A stretch of DNA of 64,000 bases from an uncultured Bartonella sp. (GCF_946479275.1 NZ_CAMLFE010000004.1:62001-126000); one strand, 5' to 3'; shown: positions 27,539 to 37,578, counted from the first letter of the stretch. Made by a program: numbers and translations. Notes: generated by a model not told the origin, from the letters alone.

Positions 27539-28135
27539 TTATTGAATGATGATTCCTATCTCACGTAATTTCTGCAACAATAATAAGAGGGGTAAACCGA
27601 TAATGGTAAAATAATCACCCTCTATTTTATCAAATAGTTGGATACCCAAGCCTTCAATCTGATAAGCGCCGACACTTGATTGAACATCTTCTCCTGCTTT
27701 ATCGATATAATAATCGATAAATTCACGCGATAATGAACGGACAGCCATCCTTGCCGTTGAAAGCCCGACCCAATCGGCTTTGCCAGCTTTTGCCAAAGCA
27801 ATGCCGCTATGAAGATAGTGTGTTTTACCTGATAAAGAGAAAAGACGGCGACGCACTCCCTCAAGATTTGTCACTTTATGAAGTGCATTTCCTTCAAGTT
27901 CCAGTGTTTGATCACATCCGATAACAAGCGCATCGGGAAAACGGCTGGAAACATCTTCTGCCTTTTTCATTGCCAATTTTTTAGCAAGTTCATCAGGCTC
28001 GATTTTACCTAAAGTTTTTTCGAGCTCGCGTTCATCTATTTTTGCCCCTTCAACGTCGAATTCGAGGCCTGCATTTTCCAAAATCGATTTTCTGAACGGG
28101 CTTAAAGAGGCGAGAATAAGAGGTTTATGAGACAT
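27539..28135 (-). CDS. maf: Maf family nucleotide pyrophosphatase
   Basis: Hydrolyses non-canonical or modified nucleoside triphosphates to monophosphates (house-cleaning). 198 residues with the Maf signature LASLSPFRKSILENAG (about 8-23), ALVIGCDQTLELEG with the catalytic Asp, and the substrate loop SVGAYQIEGLGIQLFDKIEGDYFTI. The YceF-like subgroup (7-methyl-GTP) is likely from LILASLSPFR but not certain. First of the tight maf-aroE-coaE set, 21 bases after the upstream regulator gene. Confidence 0.93.
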   Translation of the reverse strand: MSHKPLILASLSPFRKSILENAGLEFDVEGAKIDERELEKTLGKIEPDELAKKLAMKKAEDVSSRFPDALVIGCDQTLELEGNALHKVTNLEGVRRRLFSLSGKTHYLHSGIALAKAGKADWVGLSTARMAVRSLSREFIDYYIDKAGEDVQSSVGAYQIEGLGIQLFDKIEGDYFTIIGLPLLLLLQKLREIGIIIQ

Positions 28136-28156
28136 AGTTTTTCTTTTTACTGAAGT

Positions 28157-28987
28157 TCAGATTTGATGGTCACGCAAATAGAGCTCGAGAATTGCTGTTG
28201 CTGTTTCTTCGATAGAACGACGTGTGACATCGATCACCGGCCAATTATTGCGCTGAAAAATCTGTTTGGCATTATTGAGTTCCTGCGCGATACTCGCCCT
28301 GTCAATATAACTTTCAGTGGTGAGACCTCCACCGATATTGCGACTTTGCCGCACCTGACTTATCCGGTCGGCAGAAGCAATAAGACCGACAATCAATGGT
28401 TTTTTTGATAGAAAAATTTGATTCGGTGGTTCAACACCCGGAACCAGCGGGACATTCGCTGTCTTTATACCGCGATTGGCAAGATAAATACTTGTCGGCG
28501 TTTTTGATGTTCGTGAAATCCCAACGAGAATCACATCGGCATTTTGTAATCCGTCCGGCAATTGCCCATCATCATGTTCCATTGTGTAATCGAGTGCCTC
28601 GATGCGCTTGAAATAATTTGCATTAAGCTCGTGCTGGGCACTGGCACGCCTATTTGCCGGCAACCGCAAATATGAATGGAATGCTTTGAAAACCGGATCG
28701 AGAACAGAAACGGATGGAACACCCATTTTTTCACATGCCGAATGCAGTAAATGCGCCATTTTTTCGTCGACAATTGTGTAAAGCACAATTCCAGGTTCCC
28801 GATTGATTTGGCCGATCACTTCCTGCAACTGGGCTTCGTTGCGGATAAGTGGATAAACATGTTCGATAGCGTTTGCTTCCACATATTGGGAGGCGACTGC
28901 ACGCCCTGCCGAGAGGAGAGTCTCTCCGGTCGCATCAGAAATCATATATAAATGAAAGTCCAATTTTTGTTTTGCCACAGGATTCAC
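28157..28987 (-). CDS. Pyruvate, phosphate dikinase / PEP synthase regulatory protein (DUF299)
   Basis: Bifunctional Ser/Thr kinase-phosphorylase that switches PPDK or PEP synthase on and off using ADP and phosphate. About 276 residues if started at GTG 28987; [22 protein letters not shown] follows, the family's N-terminal motif, and the P-loop-like [16 protein letters not shown] is central. The GTG has AAGGG close upstream and gives the family's usual length; ATG at 29023 is an alternative that would overlap two candidate DnaA boxes. Divergent from hemE across the probable origin. Confidence 0.9.
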   Translation of the reverse strand: MNPVAKQKLDFHLYMISDATGETLLSAGRAVASQYVEANAIEHVYPLIRNEAQLQEVIGQINREPGIVLYTIVDEKMAHLLHSACEKMGVPSVSVLDPVFKAFHSYLRLPANRRASAQHELNANYFKRIEALDYTMEHDDGQLPDGLQNADVILVGISRTSKTPTSIYLANRGIKTANVPLVPGVEPPNQIFLSKKPLIVGLIASADRISQVRQSRNIGGGLTTESYIDRASIAQELNNAKQIFQRNNWPVIDVTRRSIEETATAILELYLRDHQI

Positions 28988-29063
28988 AGGCCCTTGTTGA
29001 TAGATGTGCAAAGAGACAAGCATTTTGTGCACACCAAAAAAATCAGAGGATAAGTCTATGATG

Positions 29064-29072
29064 TTATACACA
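29064..29072 (+). promoter_or_regulatory. DnaA box
   Basis: TTATACACA matches the DnaA consensus TTWTNCACA exactly. It lies in the hemE-side intergenic region assigned as the origin. Confidence 0.75.
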
Positions 29073-29275
29073 AGCCAATGCATTGTGGGAAATTCAAATT
29101 CAAACTTATGGATTATGGGGAAAACTATTATTGTTCTAAAATTGAACGGGCCTTCGACACCCAATTGTAAAAACCTGGAATCCATTTGATTCTATAAATC
29201 ATTTTTTATCTTTCGGAATAAATAAACCACCCTTTGAAAAGCCCATTTTGTAATTTTCTGAAATATCGCCAAATC

Positions 29276-29284
29276 TGTGGATAA
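29276..29284 (-). promoter_or_regulatory. DnaA box (perfect TTATCCACA)
   Basis: TGTGGATAA on the plus strand is the reverse complement of the strongest DnaA box, TTATCCACA. It lies eight bases from the CtrA box. Confidence 0.8.
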
Positions 29285-29291
29285 AATAAGG

Positions 29292-29306
29292 TTAATAAAT
29301 AATTAA
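29292..29306. promoter_or_regulatory. CtrA binding site in the origin
   Basis: TTAA TAAATAA TTAA fits TTAA-N7-TTAA, the binding site of the cell-cycle regulator CtrA, exactly. In Caulobacter CtrA sites within the origin repress replication in swarmer cells; the same brake is inferred here. Confidence 0.7.
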
Positions 29307-29317
29307 CAGAAAACACA

Positions 29318-29343
29318 GACTCTAAGAATCAGAATCCCGATTC
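29318..29343. promoter_or_regulatory. Cluster of four GANTC (CcrM) sites
   Basis: GACTC (29318), GAATC (29326), GAATC (29332) and GATTC (29339) fall within 26 bases, with two more at 29178 and 29188. GANTC is methylated by CcrM in alphaproteobacteria, and clustering at an origin allows methylation state to report replication. Confidence 0.65.
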
Positions 29344-29392
29344 AAAAAAATTTCTTTCTTGAAACCCTCCTTTGGAAAAGCCAACATAAGCC

Positions 29393-30418
29393 ATGACAAA
29401 AAAAGTTCTTGAAGTTTTAAGTGGTAAAACACTTTCTCCACCACCAATCTGGTTGATGAGACAAGCCGGAAGGTTTTTACCGGAATATCGCGAAGTCAGG
29501 GAAAAAGCAGGAAGCTTTCTTGATCTTTGCTATAATCCTCAACTTTCTTTCGAAGTCACAATGCAACCGATCAGACGATTCGGTTTTGATGCAGCAATCC
29601 TATTTTCGGATATACTCGTTGTTCCTCATGCTTTAGGAAGGAATTTACGCTTTGAAGAAAAGAAAGGACCAATTCTTGATCCGCTATCGGTAAACGAAAT
29701 TAAAAATTTAAATCCCGAAAAGGCTCAGGAAAAACTAGTTCCAAGTTTTGAAACCTTATCTCTTCTCAAAACCGCTTTACCTGCCGAAACAACACTTATC
29801 GGATTTTGTGGAGCTCCGTGGACAGTGGCGACCTATATGATTGCCGGACACGGCACTCCGGATCAGGCTCCTGCCAGATTGTTCGGCTTCAATCATCCGG
29901 AAGCAATGAAATCTCTTCTTGAACTTCTTGCCGATGTTTCGGCTGACTATCTTGTCAATCAGGTCAAATCCGGAGCCGAAGTTTTACAGATTTTTGATTC
30001 CTGGGCAGGTGTTCTTGATGAAGAAAGTTTTGATAGCTATGTTATTTACCCGATCAAGCGGATGGTTCAGCGTATCAGAAATGTCTTTCCGGAAGTTCCT
30101 ATAATCGGTTTTCCAAAAGGTGCCGGTGCCCTTTATGAAAATTTTGCTCAAAAAACCGGTGTCACAGCTCTTGGACTTGATTGGTCTGTTCCGCTTTCTT
30201 TTGCCAAAAAACTACAAAAACTCGCACCTGTTCAGGGGAATCTTGATCCGTTAAGGCTGGTTTCAGGTGGTGTCGCACTCGAAAAAGGAATAGAAAATAT
30301 TCTTGAGAATCTGGGGCATGGTCCATTGGTTTTTAATCTGGGGCATGGAATAACACCACAGACACCTATCAAAAACGTCGAAAGACTGGTCAAACTGGTG
30401 AGGAATTTTAACAAATGA
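29393..30418 (+). CDS. hemE: Uroporphyrinogen decarboxylase
   Basis: Decarboxylates four acetate side chains of uroporphyrinogen III to give coproporphyrinogen III, heme pathway. 341 residues: [17 protein letters not shown] (about 17-33) with active-site arginines, [16 protein letters not shown] with the catalytic Asp, [13 protein letters not shown] and the C-terminal FNLGHGI. Its stop overlaps hemJ in ATGA. It flanks the origin and is transcribed away from it. Confidence 0.95.
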   Translation: MTKKVLEVLSGKTLSPPPIWLMRQAGRFLPEYREVREKAGSFLDLCYNPQLSFEVTMQPIRRFGFDAAILFSDILVVPHALGRNLRFEEKKGPILDPLSVNEIKNLNPEKAQEKLVPSFETLSLLKTALPAETTLIGFCGAPWTVATYMIAGHGTPDQAPARLFGFNHPEAMKSLLELLADVSADYLVNQVKSGAEVLQIFDSWAGVLDEESFDSYVIYPIKRMVQRIRNVFPEVPIIGFPKGAGALYENFAQKTGVTALGLDWSVPLSFAKKLQKLAPVQGNLDPLRLVSGGVALEKGIENILENLGHGPLVFNLGHGITPQTPIKNVERLVKLVRNFNK

Positions 30419-30960
30419 CGAATTCTAAAACGCACATGACAACGGGGACTATCTGGCTTCGTGCCATCGTTTCAATATTGATTGTTGTGGTTGTTTTATG
30501 GGCATTGTTTCAAGTGAATCCGGATCAATATCCGAATTCAACATTGTGGATCAAATCTTTCCATGTGATTGCCATCATCTGCTGGATGGCGGGGATGTTT
30601 TATTTGCCACGTTTGTTTGTCTACCATTGCCGGGCTGAAATTGGCTCCAAGCAATCCGAGACTTTCAAAATAATGGAACGTCGGTTGTTGCGCGCAATTA
30701 TCAATCCTGCAATGATTGCCTCGTGGATCACAGGGCTCTGGTTGGCATGGGAAGTCTATTCACTGCAGGGTGGTTGGTTACATCTGAAACTACTCGTTGT
30801 TGTTATCCTTTCCGGCTATCACGGGTTGTTGTCACGTGGAGTTCGCCATTTTGCCGAGGATAGAAATAGCTTCTCTGAAAAGACTTGGCGTATTTTGAAC
30901 GAGGTACCAACAGTACTGATGATCATCGCCGTGATTGATGTCATTGTAAAACCGTTCTGA
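30415..30960 (+). CDS. hemJ: Protoporphyrinogen oxidase HemJ
   Basis: Membrane enzyme oxidising protoporphyrinogen IX to protoporphyrin IX, next-to-last heme step, in place of HemG or HemY. 181 residues, four hydrophobic helices; conserved [23 protein letters not shown] (about 43-65) with the heme-ligand-type His residues, [19 protein letters not shown], and SGYHGLL. Overlaps hemE by four bases (ATGA), so the two are coupled. Followed by a terminator. Confidence 0.92.
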   Translation: MTNSKTHMTTGTIWLRAIVSILIVVVVLWALFQVNPDQYPNSTLWIKSFHVIAIICWMAGMFYLPRLFVYHCRAEIGSKQSETFKIMERRLLRAIINPAMIASWITGLWLAWEVYSLQGGWLHLKLLVVVILSGYHGLLSRGVRHFAEDRNSFSEKTWRILNEVPTVLMIIAVIDVIVKPF

Positions 30961-30986
30961 GTGAAAATGGCTTGATTTCTAAAGAC

Positions 30987-31019
30987 AAGGGGGGTAGATA
31001 AAATTTACCCTCCTTTTTT
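30987..31019 (+). terminator. hemEJ intrinsic terminator
   Basis: AAGGGGGGTA (30987-30996) pairs with TACCCTCCTT (31006-31015), ten pairs with one G-U, followed by TTTT. It closes the hemE-hemJ unit before rho. Confidence 0.8.
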
Positions 31020-31094
31020 ATTTTCCAAAGTTTCTGAATAAGGCACTTTTTTCGAGGAAAATAGTTTTTCCATAAATATAAGAGTTTATATTGG

Positions 31095-32369
31095 ATGCAG
31101 AATATTCAACAGATGAAACTACAAGAGCTGAAAAGTAAAACTCCGGTTGAACTTGTCGCTTTTGCCGAAACGCTTGAGGTTGAAAACGCTTCATTAATGC
31201 GCAAACAGGAACTGATGTTTGCCATTTTGAAGAAACTTGCCCTGCAGGATGTTGAAATTATCGGTGAAGGTGTTCTGGAAGTTCTACTCGACGGTTTTGG
31301 ATTTTTACGTTCGGCCGATGCCAATTATCTTCCGGGTCCCGATGATATTTATTTATCACCATCCCAAATACGGCGGTTTTCGTTAAAAACTGGCGATACG
31401 GTGGAGGGACCGATACGCAGTCCCAAGGAAGGCGAGCGTTATTTTGCACTGTTAAAAATCAATACGATCAATTTTGAAGATCCGGAAAAAATTCGTCATA
31501 AAATCCATTTTGATAATTTGACACCTCTCTATCCGAACGAGAGGTTGAAAATGGAGCTAAGCGACCCGACAAACAAGGATATGTCGGCAAGGGTGATTGA
31601 TCTCATTTCACCTTTGGGTAAAGGGCAGCGTGCTCTGATTGTTGCACCACCAAGAACGGGTAAAACAGTTCTTCTGCAAAATATCGCCCATTCGATTACT
31701 GCCAATCATCCGGAATGTTTCCTGATTGTCTTGCTTATTGACGAACGTCCGGAAGAAGTGACCGATATGCAACGTTCGGTTAAGGGCGAAGTTGTTTCTT
31801 CAACATTTGACGAACCGGCATCCCGTCACGTTCAGGTTGCCGAGATGGTCATTGAAAAAGCTAAGCGCCTTGTTGAACAGGGGCGCGATGTGGTCATTCT
31901 CCTTGATTCGATCACGCGCCTTGGTCGCGCCTATAATACAGTTGTTCCTTCATCAGGAAAAGTATTGACCGGTGGTGTCGACGCTAACGCTTTGCAACGC
32001 CCCAAGCGCTTTTTTGGTGCCGCCCGCAATATCGAAGAAGGCGGTTCGCTCACGATTATCGCTACGGCTTTGATAGATACCGGAAGCCGTATGGATGAAG
32101 TCATTTTTGAAGAATTCAAGGGAACTGGTAACTCGGAAATCGTGCTCGACCGGAAAGTGGCTGATAAGCGAATTTTCCCGGCAATGGATATTTTGAAATC
32201 CGGAACCCGCAAGGAAGATTTGTTAGTTTCCCGTCAGGATCTGCAAAAAATATTTGTTTTGCGTCGTATTCTTGCTCCGATGGGCACAACCGATGCAATC
32301 GAATTTTTGATCGATAAATTGAAGCAGACAAAAACCAATGCGGAATTTTTCGATTCGATGAATACCTGA
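31095..32369 (+). CDS. rho: Transcription termination factor Rho
   Basis: Hexameric RNA helicase that ends transcription at Rho-dependent sites. 424 residues: N-terminal Rho-N domain ([18 protein letters not shown]), RNA-binding cold-shock domain ([21 protein letters not shown] at about 58-78), Walker [14 protein letters not shown] (about 180-192), [14 protein letters not shown] and the Q/R loops near [11 protein letters not shown] at 31095 adds three residues to the common N-terminus; no strong ribosome binding site is visible. Monocistronic between two terminators. Confidence 0.95.
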   Translation: MQNIQQMKLQELKSKTPVELVAFAETLEVENASLMRKQELMFAILKKLALQDVEIIGEGVLEVLLDGFGFLRSADANYLPGPDDIYLSPSQIRRFSLKTGDTVEGPIRSPKEGERYFALLKINTINFEDPEKIRHKIHFDNLTPLYPNERLKMELSDPTNKDMSARVIDLISPLGKGQRALIVAPPRTGKTVLLQNIAHSITANHPECFLIVLLIDERPEEVTDMQRSVKGEVVSSTFDEPASRHVQVAEMVIEKAKRLVEQGRDVVILLDSITRLGRAYNTVVPSSGKVLTGGVDANALQRPKRFFGAARNIEEGGSLTIIATALIDTGSRMDEVIFEEFKGTGNSEIVLDRKVADKRIFPAMDILKSGTRKEDLLVSRQDLQKIFVLRRILAPMGTTDAIEFLIDKLKQTKTNAEFFDSMNT

Positions 32370-32476
32370 TAGGCGAATATCCGATCGGGTGATACTCGAT
32401 CAGCAACGTTAAATCCCAGGTAATATCCGAGGATAATGTCTACCGGTGTTTTCAAAAAATAGATGTAACAGTTTTT

Positions 32477-32506
32477 CCGTCCGGAATTTTTTTCGGACGG
32501 TTTTTT
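32477..32506 (+). terminator. rho intrinsic terminator
   Basis: CCGTCCG (32477-32483) pairs with CGGACGG (32494-32500), ten-base loop, followed by TTTTTT. About 108 bases after the rho stop codon. The rest of the gap up to mnmE shows no gene. Confidence 0.85.
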
Positions 32507-32685
32507 ATTTTTGATTTGGCCAAACAACAGCTTCAAGCGAAGCTCAAAGGAGTTCTTCTAAAAAATGGATGGTTTCTTCCATTTCAAATGGCTTATAGAA
32601 CATTTGTTGAATTGTAGAACTCTTGTCCGCTCAGAATGAAGCGGGCGAGACTGTAAAGGCACATTCCGCAACGAGGATGACAACT

Positions 32686-33993
32686 ATGGATACTATTTTT
32701 GCTCTATCAAGCGGAAAACTTCCCTCCGGAGTGGCGGTTATCCGCGTTTCAGGAAAAATGACAAAATCCATTGTCCAAACATTGCTCGGTAAAATTCCGG
32801 CGCCACGCGTCATGAGCTATGGCAAGCTTGTATCTCGAGACGGTGACTTTCTCGATAGTGCTTTAACGGTGTTTTTTCCCTCACCACACAGTTTTACCGG
32901 TGAAGATTGTGCCGAATTTCATCTTCATGGTGGAAAGGCCGTTATCGACCGGTTTTTGAATGAACTTGCGAAGTTCAATTCATGTCGGTTGGCCGAACCC
33001 GGTGAATTTTCAAGACGGGCATTTTTTAATGGCAAGCTCGATTTGACGGAAGCCGAGGGACTGGCCGATCTCATTGAAGCAGAAACCGAAAGCCAGAGGC
33101 GGCTTGCCATTATGGGCGCAAGTGGCGAACTTGCGACACTTTATCGGCAATGGCGGTGCGATCTTATCAAAGCGCGTGCCATGATTGAAGCCGAGCTTGA
33201 TTTTTCCGACGAGGAAGATGTACCGGGTTCTGTGAGCGATATTGTTTGGGATCATTTACAAAATTTAAGCCGATCGATTTCGGATTTTATCATAAAAAGC
33301 GAACGTGTTGCATCAATGCGCGACGGTATTAAAATTGTCATTGCTGGTGCTCCGAATTCTGGAAAATCTAGTATTATCAATAAGTTAGCTGGTTTTAATG
33401 TGGCCATTGTAACAGATGAAGCCGGCACAACACGCGATGCCTTGGAAACGCGTATTGTAATTGATGGCTTTCCGGTTTTGATAACAGATACAGCCGGCTT
33501 GCGAGAAACCGATAACAAGGTTGAAAAACTCGGTATCGAGGTTGCCTATGATCGAGTGAAAGACGCGGATCTCGTACTGCTTGTTGATGATTTGGCACAT
33601 CCGGTTCCGATAGAGCTTCCCGAAACCGATGCGGAAATCTGGCATATCGGAAATAAAAGCGATTTGGCAAACGGTTCAATAAGACAATGGCCAATCCAGT
33701 TTTCAACCAGAACGGGGGAAGGGTTTGATGCTTTTGTAAAAGCTATAGCATCTTTCTGTTCAAAATTTTCATATGATGTGGGTGAAGTGGTCACCGCAAG
33801 AAAAAGGCAATTAGCATTGCTGAAGATTGCTTTCTCCGAGATAGACAATGCAGTTCAACATTCCAATCGCGATTTATCGTTGAGAGCCGAACATTTACGA
33901 CTCGCTGCCGATTCGCTAGGTCGAATTACAGGAGACATTGATGTTGAAGACATATTGGATGTTATTTTTTCGCAATTCTGTATTGGTAAATAA
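32686..33993 (+). CDS. mnmE: tRNA modification GTPase MnmE
   Basis: With MnmG, modifies the wobble uridine (U34) of certain tRNAs to 5-carboxymethylaminomethyl derivatives. 435 residues: N-terminal folate-binding domain (IFALSSGKLPSGVAVIRVSG), helical domain, and inserted G domain with GAPNSGKS (221-228), DTAGLRET (267-274) and NKSD. The C-terminus ends in the essential CIGK. ATG at 32686 has GAGG nine bases upstream; an ATG nine bases earlier sits against the ribosome binding site. In line with mnmG and rsmG. Confidence 0.94.
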   Translation: MDTIFALSSGKLPSGVAVIRVSGKMTKSIVQTLLGKIPAPRVMSYGKLVSRDGDFLDSALTVFFPSPHSFTGEDCAEFHLHGGKAVIDRFLNELAKFNSCRLAEPGEFSRRAFFNGKLDLTEAEGLADLIEAETESQRRLAIMGASGELATLYRQWRCDLIKARAMIEAELDFSDEEDVPGSVSDIVWDHLQNLSRSISDFIIKSERVASMRDGIKIVIAGAPNSGKSSIINKLAGFNVAIVTDEAGTTRDALETRIVIDGFPVLITDTAGLRETDNKVEKLGIEVAYDRVKDADLVLLVDDLAHPVPIELPETDAEIWHIGNKSDLANGSIRQWPIQFSTRTGEGFDAFVKAIASFCSKFSYDVGEVVTARKRQLALLKIAFSEIDNAVQHSNRDLSLRAEHLRLAADSLGRITGDIDVEDILDVIFSQFCIGK

Positions 33994-34036
33994 ATTTGAT
34001 AAGCGATATTGGGTTATTTCTATTCTGGAAAAACAG

Positions 34037-34052
34037 TGATTCACGTGAAACA
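34037..34052. promoter_or_regulatory. parS centromere site 1
   Basis: TGATTCACGTGAAACA differs at one base from the ParB site TGTTTCACGTGAAACA. Between mnmE and mnmG, 3.5 kb from parB. Confidence 0.8.
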
Positions 34053-34086
34053 TTTTAAAAATAAAATGTTCAATCTTTAAAAATAA

Positions 34087-34102
34087 TGATTCACGTGAAA
34101 CA
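34087..34102. promoter_or_regulatory. parS centromere site 2
   Basis: Same 16-mer as site 1 (TGATTCACGTGAAACA), exactly 50 bases further on. One mismatch to the ParB consensus. Confidence 0.8.
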
Positions 34103-34179
34103 TTGCATGTGTTAGACAAGTGAGAGAATTCGTGCACGTTACAAAGCACACTGATATTTCACAACAAGGTATGGTTCTT

Positions 34180-34195
34180 TGTTTCACGTGAAACG
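34180..34195. promoter_or_regulatory. parS centromere site 3
   Basis: TGTTTCACGTGAAACG contains the full palindrome GTTTCACGTGAAAC and differs from the 16-base consensus only at the last base. It is followed by the palindrome CGTTAAA-AC-TTTAACG (34194-34209) just before mnmG. Confidence 0.85.
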
Positions 34196-34223
34196 TTAAA
34201 ACTTTAACGGTGTTTGTATAAAA

Positions 34224-36095
34224 TTGGCTGATAAATTTGATGTAATTGTTGTCGGGGGCGGACACGCCGGATGTGAAGCTGCTTCTGCTGCTGCACGTAC
34301 CGGTGCAAAAACGGCGCTCATTACCTACCATTTTGCTTCAATCGGAACGATGTCATGTAATCCGGCAATTGGTGGCCTTGGAAAAGGCCATCTTGTGAGA
34401 GAAATTGACGCACTTGACGGGCTGATGGGTCGTGCAGCAGATGAAGCCGGAATACAGTTTCGTTTGCTTAACCGGAGAAAAGGCCCGGCGGTCAGGGGGC
34501 CGCGAACACAGGCCGATCGCAAGCTTTATAAAAAAGCTATGCAGACGTTGATTTCGGAACAGCCCAATCTTACGGTTATAGAAGATGAAGTCGTTGATCT
34601 TATTGTGAAAAATGATACAGTCGCGGGTGTCATATGTAAGACTAGTGGACAAGTTGAAGCAGGTGCGGTTGTCTTGACAACGGGTACATTTTTGCGTGGC
34701 CTTATCCATATAGGTGAAAAAACATGGCCTGCCGGAAGAATGGGTGAAGAACCCAGTAATCTACTTGGGGAACATCTGGGGCAATATGGTATCCGCTTGG
34801 GACGGCTGAAAACCGGTACTCCTTCACGCTTGAGTAAAAAGACAATTGATTGGGATAATCTTCCGAAGCAGAGTGCTGACGAGGATCCCGTACCATTCTC
34901 GTTTTTGACCGATACGATTCGTCAACCGCAAATTGACTGTGCCGTTACAAGAACCAACCATGAAACCCATCAGATCATAAAAGATAATATTCATCGTTCG
35001 GCGATGTATTCGGGCGCTATCAAAGGTATAGGGCCGAGATATTGCCCCTCCATTGAAGATAAAATTGTGAAATTCGGCGAGCGTGACGGACACCAGATAT
35101 TTCTGGAACCGGAAGGACTGGATGACGATACAGTCTATCCGAACGGTATATCCACATCTCTGCCGGAAGAGGTTCAACTCGATTTTATAAAAACGATTGA
35201 AGGGTTGGAACACGCGAAGGTTTTGCAACCGGGCTATGCAATTGAATATGATTTTGTCGACCCGCGCCAACTTCATGCAACATTGGAATTGAAAGCACTT
35301 CCAGGCCTGTTTCTGGCCGGTCAGATCAATGGAACAACAGGTTATGAAGAGGCAGGAGCACAAGGTTTACTTGCAGGATTGAATGCTGCAAACAGAGCTT
35401 CAGGGACAGATCAGGTGACGATTAGCCGGTCAACGGCCTATATCGGTGTTATGGTTGATGATTTGATTACGCGTGGCGTCAGTGAACCCTATCGTATGTT
35501 TACCTCTCGTGCCGAATTCCGTTTGTCTCTAAGAGCGGATAATGCCGATGAAAGATTGACACCTTTGGGATTAAAATGGGGAATTGTCGGCTCGCAGAGA
35601 CAGAAGAGTTTCCAACATAAACAGGATTTACTGGATGAAGCCCGTCATCTGTGTCAATCGGTATTTATCACGCCAAATGAAGCTACAGAAAAAGGATTGC
35701 AGATAAAACACGACGGAATCCGCCGGAATGTTTATGATTTGCTTTCCTATCCGGAAATGTCACTATCGCGTTTGAGTGAAATTTGGCCATCACTCAACCA
35801 GATTGATAAAAAAACGGCCGAAACATTGGAAATTGAAGCACAATATGCAGTTTATCTTGATCGTCAGGCGCAAGACATTGCCAATCTTCAGCGCGATGAA
35901 CAACTCCGTATTCCGGCAGAACTCGATATTGATGTGATTTCGGGCCTTTCCAATGAACTGAAAGGAAAAATCCGTCAGCGCGCGCCTCAATCAATCGCAG
36001 AGGCACAAAAAATTGACGGCATGACACCGGCAGCTCTGTCTCTTATTATTACCCATATCCAGCGGTTACACCGCGAAAACCGGAGAAGCGCCTGA
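34224..36095 (+). CDS. mnmG: tRNA uridine-5-carboxymethylaminomethyl modification enzyme MnmG (GidA)
   Basis: FAD/NADH-dependent partner of MnmE in U34 tRNA modification. 623 residues: FAD-binding [19 protein letters not shown] (9-27), [24 protein letters not shown], the Cys-containing region and C-terminal helical domain ([26 protein letters not shown]-type). The start is TTG at 34224; no ATG is near. Its upstream region is full of parS sites. Ends overlapping rsmG by one base (TGATG). Confidence 0.95.
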   Translation: MADKFDVIVVGGGHAGCEAASAAARTGAKTALITYHFASIGTMSCNPAIGGLGKGHLVREIDALDGLMGRAADEAGIQFRLLNRRKGPAVRGPRTQADRKLYKKAMQTLISEQPNLTVIEDEVVDLIVKNDTVAGVICKTSGQVEAGAVVLTTGTFLRGLIHIGEKTWPAGRMGEEPSNLLGEHLGQYGIRLGRLKTGTPSRLSKKTIDWDNLPKQSADEDPVPFSFLTDTIRQPQIDCAVTRTNHETHQIIKDNIHRSAMYSGAIKGIGPRYCPSIEDKIVKFGERDGHQIFLEPEGLDDDTVYPNGISTSLPEEVQLDFIKTIEGLEHAKVLQPGYAIEYDFVDPRQLHATLELKALPGLFLAGQINGTTGYEEAGAQGLLAGLNAANRASGTDQVTISRSTAYIGVMVDDLITRGVSEPYRMFTSRAEFRLSLRADNADERLTPLGLKWGIVGSQRQKSFQHKQDLLDEARHLCQSVFITPNEATEKGLQIKHDGIRRNVYDLLSYPEMSLSRLSEIWPSLNQIDKKTAETLEIEAQYAVYLDRQAQDIANLQRDEQLRIPAELDIDVISGLSNELKGKIRQRAPQSIAEAQKIDGMTPAALSLIITHIQRLHRENRRSA

Positions 36096-36742
36096 TGATT
36101 GAATGGGTAGAAGAAAAATATCAATCATTGCTGCAAATTGTACCTTCGGTTTCACGTGAAACAGCAGAAACTTTGATGGCATTCGAGGAGGCGGTTAAAA
36201 AGTGGCAATCCCATATCAATATAATTGCAAATGCGACTTTGCCCGATCTCTGGAAACGGCATATTCTTGATAGCGCACAAGTCGCCGGATTTAAGCCACA
36301 AGCAAAAAATTGGTGTGATATTGGTTCCGGTGGTGGTTTTCCCGGAATTGTAACGGCAATTCTTTTGAAAGAACAAAGCGGTTTTCATATTGACCTTGTC
36401 GAAAGCAACAGCAAAAAAGCTGCATTTTTAAGGAGTGTCAGCGCCGAATTCAATTTGCCTGCTACAGTTCATACCTGCCGCATTGAAAGCAGTTACATTC
36501 ATATTAAAAAACCGGAAATTATCACGTCACGTGCCTTGGCATCGCTCGAAAAGCTTTTTGAATTGACACAACCCTGGTTCGAGCAAGGCGCAACCGCCCT
36601 ATTCCAGAAGGGCCGTGATTATAAGAAGGAAATAGCCGAAGCAGAGGAAAACTGGACATTCGATTTTGAAGTTCATCAAAGCAAGATTGATAAGCAGTCT
36701 GTTATTCTCGAAATTAGCAAGATCGATTCACATAAGGGGTGA
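36095..36742 (+). CDS. rsmG: 16S rRNA (guanine527-N7)-methyltransferase RsmG (GidB)
   Basis: Methylates G527 of 16S rRNA; loss gives low-level streptomycin resistance in other bacteria. 215 residues with NIIANATLPDLWKRHILDS, the SAM loop WCDIGSGGGFPGIV (73-86) and VESNSKKAAFLR. Overlaps mnmG by one base. The codons for VSRET near residue 18-22 coincide with a perfect parS palindrome, so the protein sequence is constrained by centromere function. parA follows five bases after its stop. Confidence 0.94.
   Translation: MIEWVEEKYQSLLQIVPSVSRETAETLMAFEEAVKKWQSHINIIANATLPDLWKRHILDSAQVAGFKPQAKNWCDIGSGGGFPGIVTAILLKEQSGFHIDLVESNSKKAAFLRSVSAEFNLPATVHTCRIESSYIHIKKPEIITSRALASLEKLFELTQPWFEQGATALFQKGRDYKKEIAEAEENWTFDFEVHQSKIDKQSVILEISKIDSHKG
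36148..36163. promoter_or_regulatory. parS centromere site 4, inside rsmG
   Basis: GGTTTCACGTGAAACA carries the full 14-base palindrome GTTTCACGTGAAAC (36149-36162), with one mismatch to the 16-base consensus at its first base. It is within the rsmG coding region. Confidence 0.9.
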
Positions 36743-36747
36743 GAGAA

Positions 36748-37542
36748 ATGAGCGACACACGTATTATCGCCATTGCAAATCAGAAAGGCGGGGTTGGCAA
36801 AACAACAACAGCTATCAACCTTGCTACTGCGCTTGCGGCCATCGGCGAGACTGTATTGGTTATGGATATAGACCCGCAGGGGAACGCCAGCACCGGACTG
36901 GGAATAGATCGTAACAAGCGCCCGTTATCTTCTTATGATGTTATTGTTTCAGGTGCATCGGTCAATGATGCCGCTTTGGAAACAGAAGTGCCAAACCTTT
37001 ATGTTGTGCCTTCGACACTCGATCTTCTTGGAATCGAAATGGAAATTGCACCGGCAAATGACCGGATACAGCGGCTACAAAAAGCTTTGCGAAAAAATCC
37101 TATGGTGACCGAGAAGTTTTCTTACATTCTGATTGATTGCCCCCCTTCCCTCAATCTTTTGACACTCAATGCAATGGGCGCGGCCGATTCCGTTCTTGTG
37201 CCTCTGCAATGCGAATTTTTGGCACTTGAAGGTTTGAGCCAATTGTTGGAAACGGTAAAACAGGTTCGCAGTTCGCTTAATCCTGCGCTGGAAATACAGG
37301 GTATTGTGCTCACTATGTATGACGGCCGTAACAATCTTTCCAATCAGGTTGTAGAGGACGTACGCTCCTTTATGGGAGACAAAGTCTATCAAACTGTTAT
37401 ACCACGCAATGTTCGCGTGTCGGAGGCTCCTTCATTCGGTAAACCGGCTTTGCTTTATGATTTGAAATGTGCGGGCAGTCAGGCCTATTTGCAACTTGCT
37501 TCCGAAGTCATCCAACGCGAACGCCAATTGCGCGCCGCTTGA
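36748..37542 (+). CDS. parA: Chromosome partitioning ATPase ParA
   Basis: Walker-type ATPase that moves ParB-parS complexes apart. 264 residues: deviant Walker A KGGVGKTT (13-20) with the signature lysine, DIDPQGNASTGLG (about 41-53), and DCPPSLNLLTLNAM. The ATG at 36748 has AAGGGG eight bases upstream and is preferred to the GTG at 36739. Precedes parB by 36 bases in the rsmG-parA-parB set. Confidence 0.95.
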   Translation: MSDTRIIAIANQKGGVGKTTTAINLATALAAIGETVLVMDIDPQGNASTGLGIDRNKRPLSSYDVIVSGASVNDAALETEVPNLYVVPSTLDLLGIEMEIAPANDRIQRLQKALRKNPMVTEKFSYILIDCPPSLNLLTLNAMGAADSVLVPLQCEFLALEGLSQLLETVKQVRSSLNPALEIQGIVLTMYDGRNNLSNQVVEDVRSFMGDKVYQTVIPRNVRVSEAPSFGKPALLYDLKCAGSQAYLQLASEVIQRERQLRAA

Positions 37543-37578
37543 ATCTAGTTAACCTATTGAATAATCAAGGAAATAAAG

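Larger units (their letters stand above)
28988..29392. other. Probable chromosomal replication origin (oriC)
   Basis: About 400 AT-rich bases between divergent hemE and the DUF299 gene, the place where the Caulobacter origin and predicted origins of other alphaproteobacteria lie (next to hemE). It holds two perfect DnaA boxes (29064-29072 and 29276-29284) and three one-mismatch boxes (29005-29013, 29025-29033, 29084-29092). It also holds a perfect CtrA box (29292-29306), six GANTC sites and AT-rich stretches suited to unwinding. Genes on both sides point away from it for about 8 kb. Nearby parAB and parS support the assignment. Confidence 0.85.
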
